A stretch of 64,000 nucleotides of DNA from Coleofasciculus sp. LEGE 07092 (GCF_015207375.1 NZ_JADEWY010000007.1:1-64000); one strand, 5' to 3'; shown: positions 27,910 to 36,848, numbered from the stretch's first letter. The notes: generated by a model from the sequence alone, not told the origin. A program made the numbers and translations.

Positions 27910-29220
27910 CTAATTAGACATGACCTTTTGAATGCGTTTAGGATCGCCGAGGAGGGGAGGAGATTGAGCTGTATTGACGTTGAGAACGGCTGAATTGCCC
28001 CACTTTTGGGATAGCTGTTCGAGGATCTGGTCTTGCTGTTCCCGAAATTCCCAGATATTACTACTGCCGCCATTAATGATGGCAAACCAAACCCGCCCGC
28101 GATCGCTTGTGGGCATGACTCCAGCTAGGGCACTCACCTGCCGTAGGGTTCCAGTTTTAATGGCAGTACCTAACGGAATTTTTCGAGCGAACAGGGTGCC
28201 GTGGCGATCGCGTCCCGATTGGGGAAACACATCTTCTACACCCATTTGGTGGGGTTCTAGAACACGTTCAATTGCCATCAGCATGGCAGTCACGGCACGG
28301 GGGGAAATGCGATTTTCTACCCCCAATCCAGAACCATTAATTAATTGAATCTCGTTTTGGGGGACATCGGCAGACTCGGCGGCTTGTTTTGCAACCACCC
28401 CAGCACCGCCGACGGACTTCGCCAGCATTTCTGCCATGGGGTTGTTGCTGTAAACGTTCATGTGCCAGAGGATTTGAGCTAGAGGCAGGGATTGATGACG
28501 CAAGAGTAAGGTTGTGTTGGCAGGGGCTGTGGTTGGCACCTTCACCTGACCTGCGATCGCTACTTGGGGTTTGGGCGTCCTGGGTGGCATAGCGCGATGT
28601 TGGGTAGCAGCTTGGGGCGACCACCTGCTGGCATTGAGGGCTTGGTGGAGTAGCTTCCCTGCAATTATTGGGTCTTCTTCAAAGTTCATGTAGAAATCGC
28701 CGACGATGACTAAACTCCCCGTGACGCGGCGGATTCCGAGCTGATTGAGGCTATTTCCAATAGCGATCGCTTCTTCCCAAACAAATAAGGGATCACTACT
28801 ACCTGTAACAACTAAGTCACCCTGCAACACTCCATTCTTGATCGATCCGGTGGTACTCACTAGGGTTTCAAACTGATGAGAGGGTTCCCATTTTTTCAAG
28901 CTTGCCAGAGTCGTGGCAATTTTCGTTAAAGAAGCGGCTGGCAGGGGAATGTTACCTTGGTGATCTGCTAAAATATTTTGCTCTGATTCCATCCATATAC
29001 CTTGATAGGCGTTTTGCCCCCCTTTATCCTTCCAGGTTTTCAGGTATTGGCGCACGACTGCTTCTGCGGCTGGGTCTAGCTTTGACCAGGTAAATAATGG
29101 CATATCTTGCCAGGTCAGCATTTGAGCCGTACCCAGGGGGGTCGCAGGCGTTCCTGCCATCTTTACCAGTAGAGCCGCTAAACTAGAAGCAATCAATCCA
29201 GCACCAATTCGTTGTAACAT
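27910..29220 (-). CDS. dacB: D-Ala-D-Ala carboxypeptidase / endopeptidase (PBP4 family, S13)
   Basis: About 436 residues. The penicillin-binding motifs are in order: SxxK in PAASLTKIATTL, SxN in VYSNNPMAE, and KTG in IKTGTLRQVSA. A large insertion between the first two motifs is typical of PBP4/S13 enzymes, which trim or cleave peptidoglycan cross-links in the periplasm. A hydrophobic N-terminal segment acts as signal peptide. GGAGGG lies six bases before the ATG at 29220, so that start is preferred over ATGs up to 22 codons upstream. It is divergent from plsX. Confidence 0.88.
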   Translation of the reverse strand: MLQRIGAGLIASSLAALLVKMAGTPATPLGTAQMLTWQDMPLFTWSKLDPAAEAVVRQYLKTWKDKGGQNAYQGIWMESEQNILADHQGNIPLPAASLTKIATTLASLKKWEPSHQFETLVSTTGSIKNGVLQGDLVVTGSSDPLFVWEEAIAIGNSLNQLGIRRVTGSLVIVGDFYMNFEEDPIIAGKLLHQALNASRWSPQAATQHRAMPPRTPKPQVAIAGQVKVPTTAPANTTLLLRHQSLPLAQILWHMNVYSNNPMAEMLAKSVGGAGVVAKQAAESADVPQNEIQLINGSGLGVENRISPRAVTAMLMAIERVLEPHQMGVEDVFPQSGRDRHGTLFARKIPLGTAIKTGTLRQVSALAGVMPTSDRGRVWFAIINGGSSNIWEFREQQDQILEQLSQKWGNSAVLNVNTAQSPPLLGDPKRIQKVMSN

Positions 29221-29379
29221 TAACATCCCTCCTACATGGAGCATTATTGTAAAGACACGGGTGGCATTCTGAAAAGTTTTCTTCAAGTCTTTTTACCGGA
29301 TGTCAGGCAGATCACATCAAGCTTTATGATGCATGGAGGGGTTCTGTTAAAATTTTTAAGGTTTCTATCATTTTGAGCA

Positions 29380-30432
29380 ATGGCATCTCGCGAACGGATC
29401 GCAATCGACGCTATGGGAGGGGACTATGCCCCCGGTGAAATCGTTGCTGGAGCTATTCGGGCACAAGAGGAGTTGGGTGTAGAGGTTCTGTTGGTTGGCG
29501 ATCCTCATGCCATTGAATCCTCCCTAAAGCAACACAGCAATTCATCTCAGTTGGAAATTGTTCCGGCTGAGGATGTAGTTGGCATGGATGAAGAGCCTTT
29601 AGTCAGCTTGAAGCGCAAGCCTAAGGCTTCAATCAATGTGGCGATGGATTTAGTCAAGCAAAAGCGTGCCGAAGGTGTGGTTTCTGCGGGTCATTCTGGG
29701 GCAGCAATGGCGGCAGCTTTACTGCGCTTGGGACGACTTAAGGGTATCGACCGTCCGGCAATTGGCGCAGTGTTTCCCACGATGGTGGCGGGTAAGCCTG
29801 TACTCGTCTTGGATGTGGGTGCTAATGTGGATTGTCGCCCTAAGTATTTGGAGCAGTTTGCGGTAATGGGTTCGGTCTACAGTCAATACGTGCTGGGGAT
29901 ACCGGAACCGAAAGTTGGACTGCTCAATATTGGGGAAGAAGAACGTAAGGGTAATGATTTAGCCGTCCGTACCTATCAGCTACTGCAAGAGAATCCTAGA
30001 GTGGCATTCATCGGCAATGCAGAAGGTAGAGATGTGCTGTCGGGTAATTTTGATGTCATTGTTTGCGATGGTTTTGTAGGCAATGTCTTGCTGAAGTTTG
30101 CTGAAGCTGTGGGTGAGATCGTGCTGCAAATCCTGCGAGAGGAATTGCCCCAAGGGTTACACGGTCAGATCGGTACAGCAATTTTAAAACCTAATTTGAA
30201 GCGGATCAAGCAGCGGATCGACCATGCCGAACATGGGGGAGGATTGCTGTTGGGGGTGGATGGAGTTTGTATTATCAGCCACGGTAGTTCTCAAGCTCCT
30301 TCCATTTTTAATGCGATTCGCTTGGCAAAAGAAGCGGTTGATAACCAGGTATTGGAGCGAATTCAGTCGAGTGATTTCAAGCGTTCTCGGCAAGCCGCTA
30401 GTAGTCAAAGCACAGAGGAGGGAGGCGTTTAG
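29380..30432 (+). CDS. plsX: Phosphate acyltransferase PlsX
   Basis: 350 residues, standard PlsX length. It converts acyl-ACP to acyl-phosphate, feeding glycerol-3-phosphate acylation at the membrane. Signatures are IAIDAMGGDYAPGEIVAGA at the N-terminus, VSAGHSGAAMAAALLRLGR, LDVGANVDCRPKYLEQFA and HGSSQAPSIFNAIRLA at the end. The last 25 residues form a variable Ser/Gln-rich tail. fabH follows on the same strand 440 bases later, a usual pairing in lipid-gene clusters. Confidence 0.97.
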   Translation: MASRERIAIDAMGGDYAPGEIVAGAIRAQEELGVEVLLVGDPHAIESSLKQHSNSSQLEIVPAEDVVGMDEEPLVSLKRKPKASINVAMDLVKQKRAEGVVSAGHSGAAMAAALLRLGRLKGIDRPAIGAVFPTMVAGKPVLVLDVGANVDCRPKYLEQFAVMGSVYSQYVLGIPEPKVGLLNIGEEERKGNDLAVRTYQLLQENPRVAFIGNAEGRDVLSGNFDVIVCDGFVGNVLLKFAEAVGEIVLQILREELPQGLHGQIGTAILKPNLKRIKQRIDHAEHGGGLLLGVDGVCIISHGSSQAPSIFNAIRLAKEAVDNQVLERIQSSDFKRSRQAASSQSTEEGGV

Positions 30433-30871
30433 GGACTTGCGGCTTAATAATGTACCAATCAAGCTTGGCTAAATTAATGAATGCAGCTTTCCTGAATAGC
30501 AGTGGACACATATCTTAGGACAAACTCTGGTAGAGACGTTCCGGCGGAACGTCTCTACTAAATTCATATATGTCCTAACCGTCTTGGCAGTTGCTATAGT
30601 TTTCAAACTGTCGAGCCAGAGGTTATTACAGGCAACCTTAATGTACTGAGAACCCATGCCTTAATTGAAGCTCAGACTCAAGATTACCGCTTGCCTAACA
30701 CAGTTGCCTGTCATCTGCATTTGTCGGGAGTTTAATGATTGGTGGACAGTAGGTATTCAGGAAGGGGTAGAATTGATTGGGTTTGGGAGCTGGAAAGATA
30801 TCATAAGGTAGCATTCTTTGTTGATTCATTCTTCAGCTTCTGTTTGTCCCAGCCATTGATGGAGAATAGCT
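30433..30871. other. plsX-fabH intergenic region containing a palindromic repeat
   Basis: 30530-30558 is a perfect inverted repeat, 13-base arms GTAGAGACGTTCC around GGC. It sits inside a looser dyad, CTTAGGACA (about 30514) to TGTCCTAA (about 30572). This GTAGAGACGTTCC palindrome is widely iterated in cyanobacterial genomes. Downstream (30575-30735) an open frame without start codon reads like coding sequence for about 50 residues, possibly a gene fragment, but I cannot identify it. Confidence 0.6.
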
Positions 30872-31870
30872 TTGAATCAATTCGGGGTAGGTATTGCCAT
30901 TACCGGAAGTGGTTCTGCCACACCAGAAGTCGCTCTCTCTAACCATCAACTCAGTCAGATGGTTGAGACATCCGATGAGTGGATAGCAACTCGGACAGGA
31001 ATCCGGGAACGACATCTAGCAGATGCCCAATCTAGTTTGAGCGAACTCGCTGTAGAAGCCTCCAAGGGTGCGATCGCTATGGCAGGAATTACAGCTAGCG
31101 AGTTAGATCTAATTATCCTGGCAACTTCAACACCGGATGACTTGTTTGGTAGTGCTAGCCAAATTCAGGCGCTGCTGGGAGCCTCGAAAGCAGTTGCCTT
31201 CGATATAACAGCCGCTTGCTCTGGCTTTGTCTTTGGTTTGGTTACAGCATCCCAGTTTATCCGCACTGGTGTTTATAAGAATGTTTTGCTCATCGGTGCC
31301 GATATTCTATCCCGTTGGGTAGATTGGTCAGATCGCAATACCTGCGTATTATTTGGGGATGGGGCTGGGGCTGTTGTCATGCAGGCAAACGAGAGCGATC
31401 GCTTGTTGGGGTTTGAACTGCGTAGCGATGGCACCCAGAATAAATCTCTTCAGCTTTCTTACATACCACAAAATAAAGAATTTGTCAATGGCATTGAGGT
31501 AGGTCAAGGTAATTTTCAGCCGATTACCATGAATGGCAAAGAAGTCTATCGGTTTGCCGTGCAAAAGGTGCCAGAAGTCATTGAAAAAGCCCTATTTCAA
31601 GCAAATCTTACCACTGAAGATGTAGACTGGCTGCTGTTGCACCAAGCGAATCAACGAATTCTTGACGCGGTTGCCCAGCGGTTGAAGATTAGCAACCATA
31701 AAGTTTTGAGCAATCTTGCCAAATATGGCAATACTTCAGCCGCTTCCATTCCCCTGATTCTGGATGAATCGGTGCGGCAGGGGAAAATTAAACCGGGTGA
31801 TGTGATTGCTAGTTCAGGCTTTGGGGCTGGATTGACTTGGGGGGCGGCTGTCTTTCAGTGGGGTAGGTGA
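30872..31870 (+). CDS. fabH: 3-oxoacyl-ACP synthase III
   Basis: 332 residues. It starts fatty-acid synthesis by condensing acetyl-CoA with malonyl-ACP. The catalytic triad is visible: Cys116 in DITAACSGFVFG, His in LLLHQANQRILDA, and Asn in KYGNTSAASIPL. The ETSDEWIATRTGIRER motif near residue 32 is diagnostic. The start is TTG at 30872, supported by GGAG seven bases upstream; no ATG fits the conserved N-terminus. Confidence 0.97.
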   Translation: MNQFGVGIAITGSGSATPEVALSNHQLSQMVETSDEWIATRTGIRERHLADAQSSLSELAVEASKGAIAMAGITASELDLIILATSTPDDLFGSASQIQALLGASKAVAFDITAACSGFVFGLVTASQFIRTGVYKNVLLIGADILSRWVDWSDRNTCVLFGDGAGAVVMQANESDRLLGFELRSDGTQNKSLQLSYIPQNKEFVNGIEVGQGNFQPITMNGKEVYRFAVQKVPEVIEKALFQANLTTEDVDWLLLHQANQRILDAVAQRLKISNHKVLSNLAKYGNTSAASIPLILDESVRQGKIKPGDVIASSGFGAGLTWGAAVFQWGR

Positions 31871-31943
31871 GAAGGGTTTTGTGGGAGTTGAATAGCGATC
31901 GCACTTTATTACAACTCACATCTTGCACCCGTCTCACTAACCG

Positions 31944-32026
31944 CCAGTGGTTTAAACCACTGGCTAATAGCTAAAGTCCTCTTAAGAGGACTGGATAAGA
32001 GTTTTATTCCACTTAAGCTATTAGCC
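31944..32026. repeat. Compound palindromic repeat downstream of fabH
   Basis: There is a perfect 20-base palindrome, CCAGTGGTTTAAACCACTGG (31944-31963), and a perfect 18-base palindrome, AGTCCTCTTAAGAGGACT (31975-31992). The second is enclosed by GGCTAATAGCTAAAG (31962-31976) and its near reverse complement CTTAAGCTATTAGCC (32012-32026). The set looks like a dispersed cyanobacterial repeat able to form a cruciform or multi-stem RNA. The rest of 31871-32277 holds no gene. Confidence 0.7.
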
Positions 32027-32277
32027 CGGCGTTTGAACTCTGGGCTGATTTTCGGGCTTATCGACAATGGTGCAAGATGTCAGTTACAACCCATTCCCAA
32101 TTAAAATAAACGATGCCTAGTAGTAGGGAGCGATCGCTAATTCTGGTGGGTTTTGTGCCTCTAAGAGAAAACCAATATTGCTGAGGTTGGTTCCTTCTAC
32201 TGACTTGTCGCTAATTTCCCTAACAATAAAGCGTTCAGCGAGAGTTGGTAGCTAGGGCAAGAAGCGAGATTTCGAGT

Positions 32278-33669
32278 TCAAGTTGGTAACAAGGGGAGAG
32301 AGCTGAGATAATTTTTGAAAATTGGATTAATTTTCAGTAAAGCAGAGCGATAATTTTCTACATACGTCGCGCCAAGGAAGTTTGGCGTATCTTCTAATAA
32401 ACAACGTCTTTTTAAAGATTGTATGGCTTTTAATAACTCTGTAGGAGGATGAGATATTTCCTGTAAAATCTGGCTCAAATTAACTGCATCTTCTTGTGTG
32501 GCTAAATAATTCATTACCTGTTTTTCTGACTCGGATAATCTGAGCCATAAACGACTAAGTTGAAATGTGATCGCATTACTTAATATCAAGTCAGGATAAG
32601 CTAAATATTCTGTGACTTTGCCAGCGAATAATTCTTGAATCATGGTTGCTGTCATTTCTAACCATAAGGGATGACTTTGATACTTTTCAATTAAGGTATC
32701 CCACATCTGTTCGTCTGACAGTTGTTTATCCATTAATATTTGTTTAGCAGACTCTCCCAAACCAGGAAGCTTTAAGCAGCGGGTGAATTTATGGCGAGTA
32801 GCAATTGTATCTTCTGGTTGTTCGCTAGTAATCAATAATAAACTACTTGCATGAGATAATTCGGCAATTTGTTTAAATAAATGATAATATCCGTCAAATT
32901 CTGCTTGATATTGACTAGCATATTGTCTTGACTGAAATAACATCTGTAAATCATCAATAATAATTAAACAGCGATGTTTGCGTAAAAATTTAAGCAATAC
33001 ATTGACTTGGCGATCAAGAGTACTGGGAATAATGGACGAAATAAAGCTTTGCAGTAAGTCCGTTAAAAAATTCTCGATAGTTGGACAATACCGAAGTCTG
33101 CGATAAACAATATAGTCAAATTGGGTTTGGATTTGTTCAATTAGTTTTATAGCTAGCGTCGTTTTGCCAATTCCGATAATGCCAACTAAGTTAACAAGGC
33201 GAACACAATCTTGGACTAACCAGGCTTTTAGAGTGTTTAATTCATCAGTTCGTCCGTAAAATTCGGTGAGTTCTGGGGCGGTATCTATGTCTAAGCAGGT
33301 TATTTTTTTATTTGGCTTGGATAGAGGAGAAGATTTAGGCGATCGCTTTTGTTTTGCACAAATAGTTACTTTATTACCATTTACTAAATATTCTATTGAA
33401 CCACTGTTAGAGATAATGATTTTCTCTAAAATATTCCGTGCATTTAATTTATTAACATCTTCTCCTAAAACATCGGATAAAGCTTTCCATAATTCGTATG
33501 CACTATCTCGAACATGACCTTCACTTAAATTGTTTTCTGAGGCAATTTTGGCGTATTTCTGACCTTGTAGTGTACCTTTAAGAATTGCTTCTTGCAGATG
33601 GTCTAAGTGTTCGCCTGTATGAGTAAAGAGCAGTTCATCAGCGAGTTTCAAGGCTTCTGCAATGTCCAT
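32278..33669 (-). CDS. STAND/NB-ARC-type ATPase with vMAP-type N-terminal helical domain
   Basis: 463 residues from the ATG at 33669; the frame is open for 68 further codons upstream, but homologous proteins begin at this MDIAEALKLADELLF-like start. Residues 1-90 form the helix-turn-helix-like module (HLDHLQEAILKGTLQGQKYA, SEGHVRD) seen at the N-terminus of cyanobacterial vWA-MoxR-associated (vMAP) proteins. The ATPase follows, with the P-loop GIIGIGKTTLA (about 163-173) and Walker B LIIIDDLQML. A winged-helix region (about 360-450) closes it. There is no WD40, TPR or nuclease effector domain. The role is probably signalling or defence-like. It is divergent from a vWA protein. Confidence 0.75.
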   Translation of the reverse strand: MDIAEALKLADELLFTHTGEHLDHLQEAILKGTLQGQKYAKIASENNLSEGHVRDSAYELWKALSDVLGEDVNKLNARNILEKIIISNSGSIEYLVNGNKVTICAKQKRSPKSSPLSKPNKKITCLDIDTAPELTEFYGRTDELNTLKAWLVQDCVRLVNLVGIIGIGKTTLAIKLIEQIQTQFDYIVYRRLRYCPTIENFLTDLLQSFISSIIPSTLDRQVNVLLKFLRKHRCLIIIDDLQMLFQSRQYASQYQAEFDGYYHLFKQIAELSHASSLLLITSEQPEDTIATRHKFTRCLKLPGLGESAKQILMDKQLSDEQMWDTLIEKYQSHPLWLEMTATMIQELFAGKVTEYLAYPDLILSNAITFQLSRLWLRLSESEKQVMNYLATQEDAVNLSQILQEISHPPTELLKAIQSLKRRCLLEDTPNFLGATYVENYRSALLKINPIFKNYLSSLPLLPT

Positions 33670-34097
33670 AAATGAGTTAGATGGGCGGGTTTTTCCGATT
33701 TCATCCGATCTTTCCGACATTTTCCCGACATTTTTGGGAGTTTTTGGGAAAAAGTTCCGATCTCCTTCCGATTGATAAAGGGCTTGGTATTGGGTTTTGA
33801 TGGAGTTAAGCCAAAAGTTAAGAGTAATTTTAGACGGCTCAGGGTTAAACCGCAAATGTGCGGTATAAACCAACCCAAAATAGCATTGTACTCCAACTGC
33901 GAGCTAAGTAATAATTAGTTGGCTTAGTTTTTTTTTATGAAAGAAATTACGGTGATTGTGTTTTTTTTGATGAAGTTTTTATAGAGGGACTTGTATCAGA
34001 TGTTGAGATAAAATAGAATATTTTCTATGTAAGGTTAAGCAGGATGATTCCTCGACTGACTCTCAGTTTCATATTTATATTTAGGAGATTTCTAATA
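33670..34097. other. Divergent region between STAND ATPase and vWA gene, with a duplicated block
   Basis: 33952-34013 (GTGATTGTG, T-run, GATGAAGTTTTTATAGA...) recurs almost unchanged at 36849-36909. It lies 85-145 bases upstream of the vWA start and probably includes its promoter. A GCAAATGTGC hairpin lies near 33850. The two divergent promoters should be here. Confidence 0.5.
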
Positions 34098-34979
34098 ATG
34101 CCTGATCAATTACCATCTCAATCATTACTGTCGAAAATCTTACCGAGTTTTGCTGCGATCGCTTCACTTGGGGTTGGGGTTACTGTCGCTGCTCAGCTAC
34201 CTGCATCGGCGGCAATGCTTACCCCAGTGAATGTTGAGTTATCACTATTGGTCGATGCCTCTGGCAGTATTGACAGGAATGAGTATGCGTTGCAGATGGG
34301 AGGCTACCGAGATGCTTTCATCAAGTTATCCCCACTGTTTGGTTCAGGTGATTTTGGATCTGTCGCGGTTAATCTTATTCAGTGGACAGGCGCAAACCAG
34401 CAGGAGCAATCGATTCCTTGGATGTTGCTGAACAATCAAGCTAGCGCCCTCGAGTTTGCCAACCTAATTGGCACGCTTGTCAGACCTCGTTCAACTGGCA
34501 CAGCTCCTGGTTCTGCGATTCAATTTGCCGCTCCCTTGTTTAGCAGTAATGATTATGAGGGGCAGCGTTGGGTAATTGATATATCAGGAGATGACCCCGC
34601 AGAGTCCGGTGTCTCGACCAGTGTGGCTAGAGACAACGCCTTAGCAGCAGGGGTATCAGCCATTAATGGATTGCCCATTCTTCCTAATAGAGCTGACACT
34701 AGATTAGAAACTTGGTACAGAAACAATATTCAGGGTGGGGTCGGATCTTTTACCATCTCTGCCTATGGATTTGAAGATGTTGAACGGGCGCTTGAGGAAA
34801 AATTACGTCGGGAGTTAACTGTCCCACCAACGGATGTCCCACCAACGGATGTTCCATCAACGGATTTTCCATCAACAGATGTTCCATCAACGGCTGTACC
34901 AGAACCGACAACAATTCTGGGAATATTACTAGCTGGTGGTGGATTGGCTTGTCTCAAGCGCCGCCAGCGAGCAATTTAA
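34098..34979 (+). CDS. DUF1194 / von Willebrand A domain protein with PEP-CTERM sorting signal
   Basis: 293 residues from the ATG at 34098, with AGGAG 11 bases upstream. The N-terminal signal segment ends near ASAAML. The vWA/DUF1194 domain begins with LLVDASGSIDRNEY, which carries the MIDAS DxSxS metal motif, and runs to about 240. A tandem VPPTD/VPSTD pentapeptide linker of five copies follows. The C-terminus VPEPTTILGILLAGGGLACL plus KRRQR is a PEP-CTERM signal for exosortase processing. It is probably a cell-surface or exopolymer-associated protein. No exosortase lies in the window. Confidence 0.85.
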   Translation: MPDQLPSQSLLSKILPSFAAIASLGVGVTVAAQLPASAAMLTPVNVELSLLVDASGSIDRNEYALQMGGYRDAFIKLSPLFGSGDFGSVAVNLIQWTGANQQEQSIPWMLLNNQASALEFANLIGTLVRPRSTGTAPGSAIQFAAPLFSSNDYEGQRWVIDISGDDPAESGVSTSVARDNALAAGVSAINGLPILPNRADTRLETWYRNNIQGGVGSFTISAYGFEDVERALEEKLRRELTVPPTDVPPTDVPSTDFPSTDVPSTAVPEPTTILGILLAGGGLACLKRRQRAI

Positions 34980-35027
34980 ACGGTTAGCTTTTTAGAAGGT
35001 GTTACTAGTAGCCTTGTCGGTTGGATT

Positions 35028-35268
35028 GAAGCATGTAGGCGAAGCCTTCTCGAAGAGTAACCCAACACCTAAGACGCTATCGCGCCAATTGATGTTGGAT
35101 TTTGCCGGATTCGATGAATGACAGACAACAGGCTCAAATCTACAGCAAATGCGATCTGAAGAGCAGCAGCGCTGGCGCGATCGCATCTTACTTTTTATCG
35201 ATGAGCGATCGCGCTTTTTGTAGAGAATCAATCGCATTTTCATCAAAAATACCAAGGAGAAATACAGC
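35028..35268. repeat. Leader block duplicated downstream (copies at 36.9, 37.8 and 38.7 kb)
   Basis: TTGAAGCATG and AACACCTAAGACGC recur at 36911-36945. ATTCGATGAATGAC through the ribosome site and the first codons of the next gene (35109-35289) recur at 37799-37937 with short deletions. TTGATGTTGGATTT..CGGTGAATGA recurs at 38667-38700. The block contains several GCGATCGC sites and seems to be the promoter/leader of the PEP-CTERM gene at 35269. Confidence 0.7.
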
Positions 35269-35913
35269 ATGATTAAGGCACTTCCGCTTTTCGCCTCCGT
35301 AGCGATGGTTGCTTTCAGTGGTAGCTCCGCTATGGGGGCTACCCTGGTTGGGTCAGAACTGAAACTTCGTCTTGAGCTACAACGCACTCCAACCAGTGAA
35401 CTCTTAGTCAGTCCCTTTCCTGCGTCTGCAATTGTGAGCGAATCGGCAGTGGAGTTTCCAAACGCGCAGAGCTTAGGTTCAGTTCCAGGATTCTCCATTG
35501 TAAATGTTGCGATCGATGCAGGCGCAGATTACCTGGAGTTAGATTACCCTAATGCAGGATTTGGTCGATTTTCCAACACATTTAAGAACACCTACGTATT
35601 CACATTCTCTGCACCCGTTGCCTTGCAAATTACTGAGGTGTTGATTGACCCAAGCACCACGTTGGGTTTAACACCCGATCACGTCACTTTTGACGGCAAC
35701 GAATTATCTGTGAATGTCCGAGGGCTATCCTACAATCGAAACTCGTTTGTTCGTCTCAACCTGAGTACTGTTGCTGCTTCTGAACCAGATGGTAGTCCCG
35801 TGCCGGACTCAGGTGTAGCAGTTCCCGAACCTAGCTCTGTCCTCTCGCTGGGCATCTTGGCATTGGCTGGAAGCATTCTCAAATGGCGTACCAAGCGTAA
35901 CGCTCTTCAATAG
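35269..35913 (+). CDS. PEP-CTERM exported protein
   Basis: 214 residues. A signal peptide covers about 1-22 (ending SSAMGA), followed by a beta-rich domain without recognised catalytic motifs. The C-terminus VPEPSSVLSLGILALAGSIL followed by KWRTKR is a textbook PEP-CTERM motif: PEP, hydrophobic helix, basic tail. AAGGAG precedes the ATG by ten bases. The TAG stop codon coincides with the first bases of a MITE terminal repeat, so the last codons may have been altered by its insertion. Its leader and first seven codons are duplicated at 37.8 kb. Confidence 0.8.
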   Translation: MIKALPLFASVAMVAFSGSSAMGATLVGSELKLRLELQRTPTSELLVSPFPASAIVSESAVEFPNAQSLGSVPGFSIVNVAIDAGADYLELDYPNAGFGRFSNTFKNTYVFTFSAPVALQITEVLIDPSTTLGLTPDHVTFDGNELSVNVRGLSYNRNSFVRLNLSTVAASEPDGSPVPDSGVAVPEPSSVLSLGILALAGSILKWRTKRNALQ

Positions 35914-36033
35914 ACCTCTTGCATAAATTCTGAGATGCCCCCTAAATCCCCCAATTCTGGGGGACTTTTAATTCCTGTTCCCCCCAAGTTGGGGGGCTAG
36001 GGGGGCGAGAATCCAATGCGAGCAAGAGGTCTA
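35911..36033. mobile_element. MITE of about 123 bp with 12-base terminal inverted repeats
   Basis: TAGACCTCTTGC at 35911-35922 is the exact reverse complement of GCAAGAGGTCTA at 36022-36033. Counting the outer TA on each side as target duplication leaves ten-base repeats. The interior is a series of CCCCC...GGGGG hairpins (CCCCCAATTCTGGGGG; CCCCCCAAGTTGGGGGG) with no coding sequence. It fits a non-autonomous IS derivative. No matching transposase lies in the window. Confidence 0.75.
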
Positions 36034-36097
36034 ATAATACCAAGTTGCGTTCAAACGTATAAGTTTCAAAGAAAATAGTAAAGTAAGGTCTGTAAAT

Positions 36098-36754
36098 ATG
36101 CCTGAGTCTATTGCTAGAAAAGTACCTCCGAGTTGGTTGGGATTCCACAGAGATGGGTTAATTACTGTATTAATCCTTGACTGTCTATGGATGTTTATAG
36201 AAGTATCTGCGGCAGCATCCATTGTTGGAATTCCTGCAATTCCCTTTATAGCGTTTGTGCTTTTTGGATTAACCTCCTACATTGTTTTCTCTAAGCAACG
36301 CATTTTGGGTAATAGTTATGTTGAAGCAAGTTGGATATCCCTATTTCTTGGTGTCATTGCAGGAGTTCCGATTCCTGTTTTTTTTACAATAGGATTTATG
36401 GTGATTGGAATAGTGAATAAAATATTGCCGAAAACTAAAGGAATAGAAGTCAAATTACCCACTCTAGATCAGCAAAATATGGGCAAATTCATCAGTGACT
36501 TTAAGGTAGTAGAAGAGTTGCTGAAACTAGCTGTACAAGAAGTTGATGCTTCACAAGTAAGCTCCAAAGTCTCTGAAAACATTAAGTTCTTGCAGGACAG
36601 AGGGATGATTCCAGCAGATCTGGTTAAATCACTAGATAAAATCAGGGGCACCAGAAACAATGTTACCCACTCAACTACAGAGATGCCTAGTGTGAGTGAC
36701 CTGAGAGAGCTAAAAAAAGTCAAGGACGAAGTTGAAACAATTTTTAAGAGGTAG
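36098..36754 (+). CDS. Membrane protein with a HEPN-like C-terminal domain
   Basis: 218 residues. Four hydrophobic segments (about 20-38, 43-63, 75-90 and 90-108) form an N-terminal membrane module. A cytoplasmic helical region (about 120-218) follows. It contains LDKIRGTRNNVTHSTTEMP, where RNNVTH is an R-x4-H motif as in HEPN ribonuclease domains and DUF4145-like proteins. The family is not otherwise recognised. It sits between a MITE and two toxin-antitoxin pairs. Codon usage is AT-rich. An RNase or abortive-infection role is inference only. Confidence 0.55.
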   Translation: MPESIARKVPPSWLGFHRDGLITVLILDCLWMFIEVSAAASIVGIPAIPFIAFVLFGLTSYIVFSKQRILGNSYVEASWISLFLGVIAGVPIPVFFTIGFMVIGIVNKILPKTKGIEVKLPTLDQQNMGKFISDFKVVEELLKLAVQEVDASQVSSKVSENIKFLQDRGMIPADLVKSLDKIRGTRNNVTHSTTEMPSVSDLRELKKVKDEVETIFKR

Positions 36755-36848
36755 ACAAAGTTTACTTTGGTAGAGCTAGCTAACACGTCGCGGTAGTAGA
36801 CACCGAGAGATTACTGGGTTTGTTAACGTCTGATTAAGGAAAGCACAG

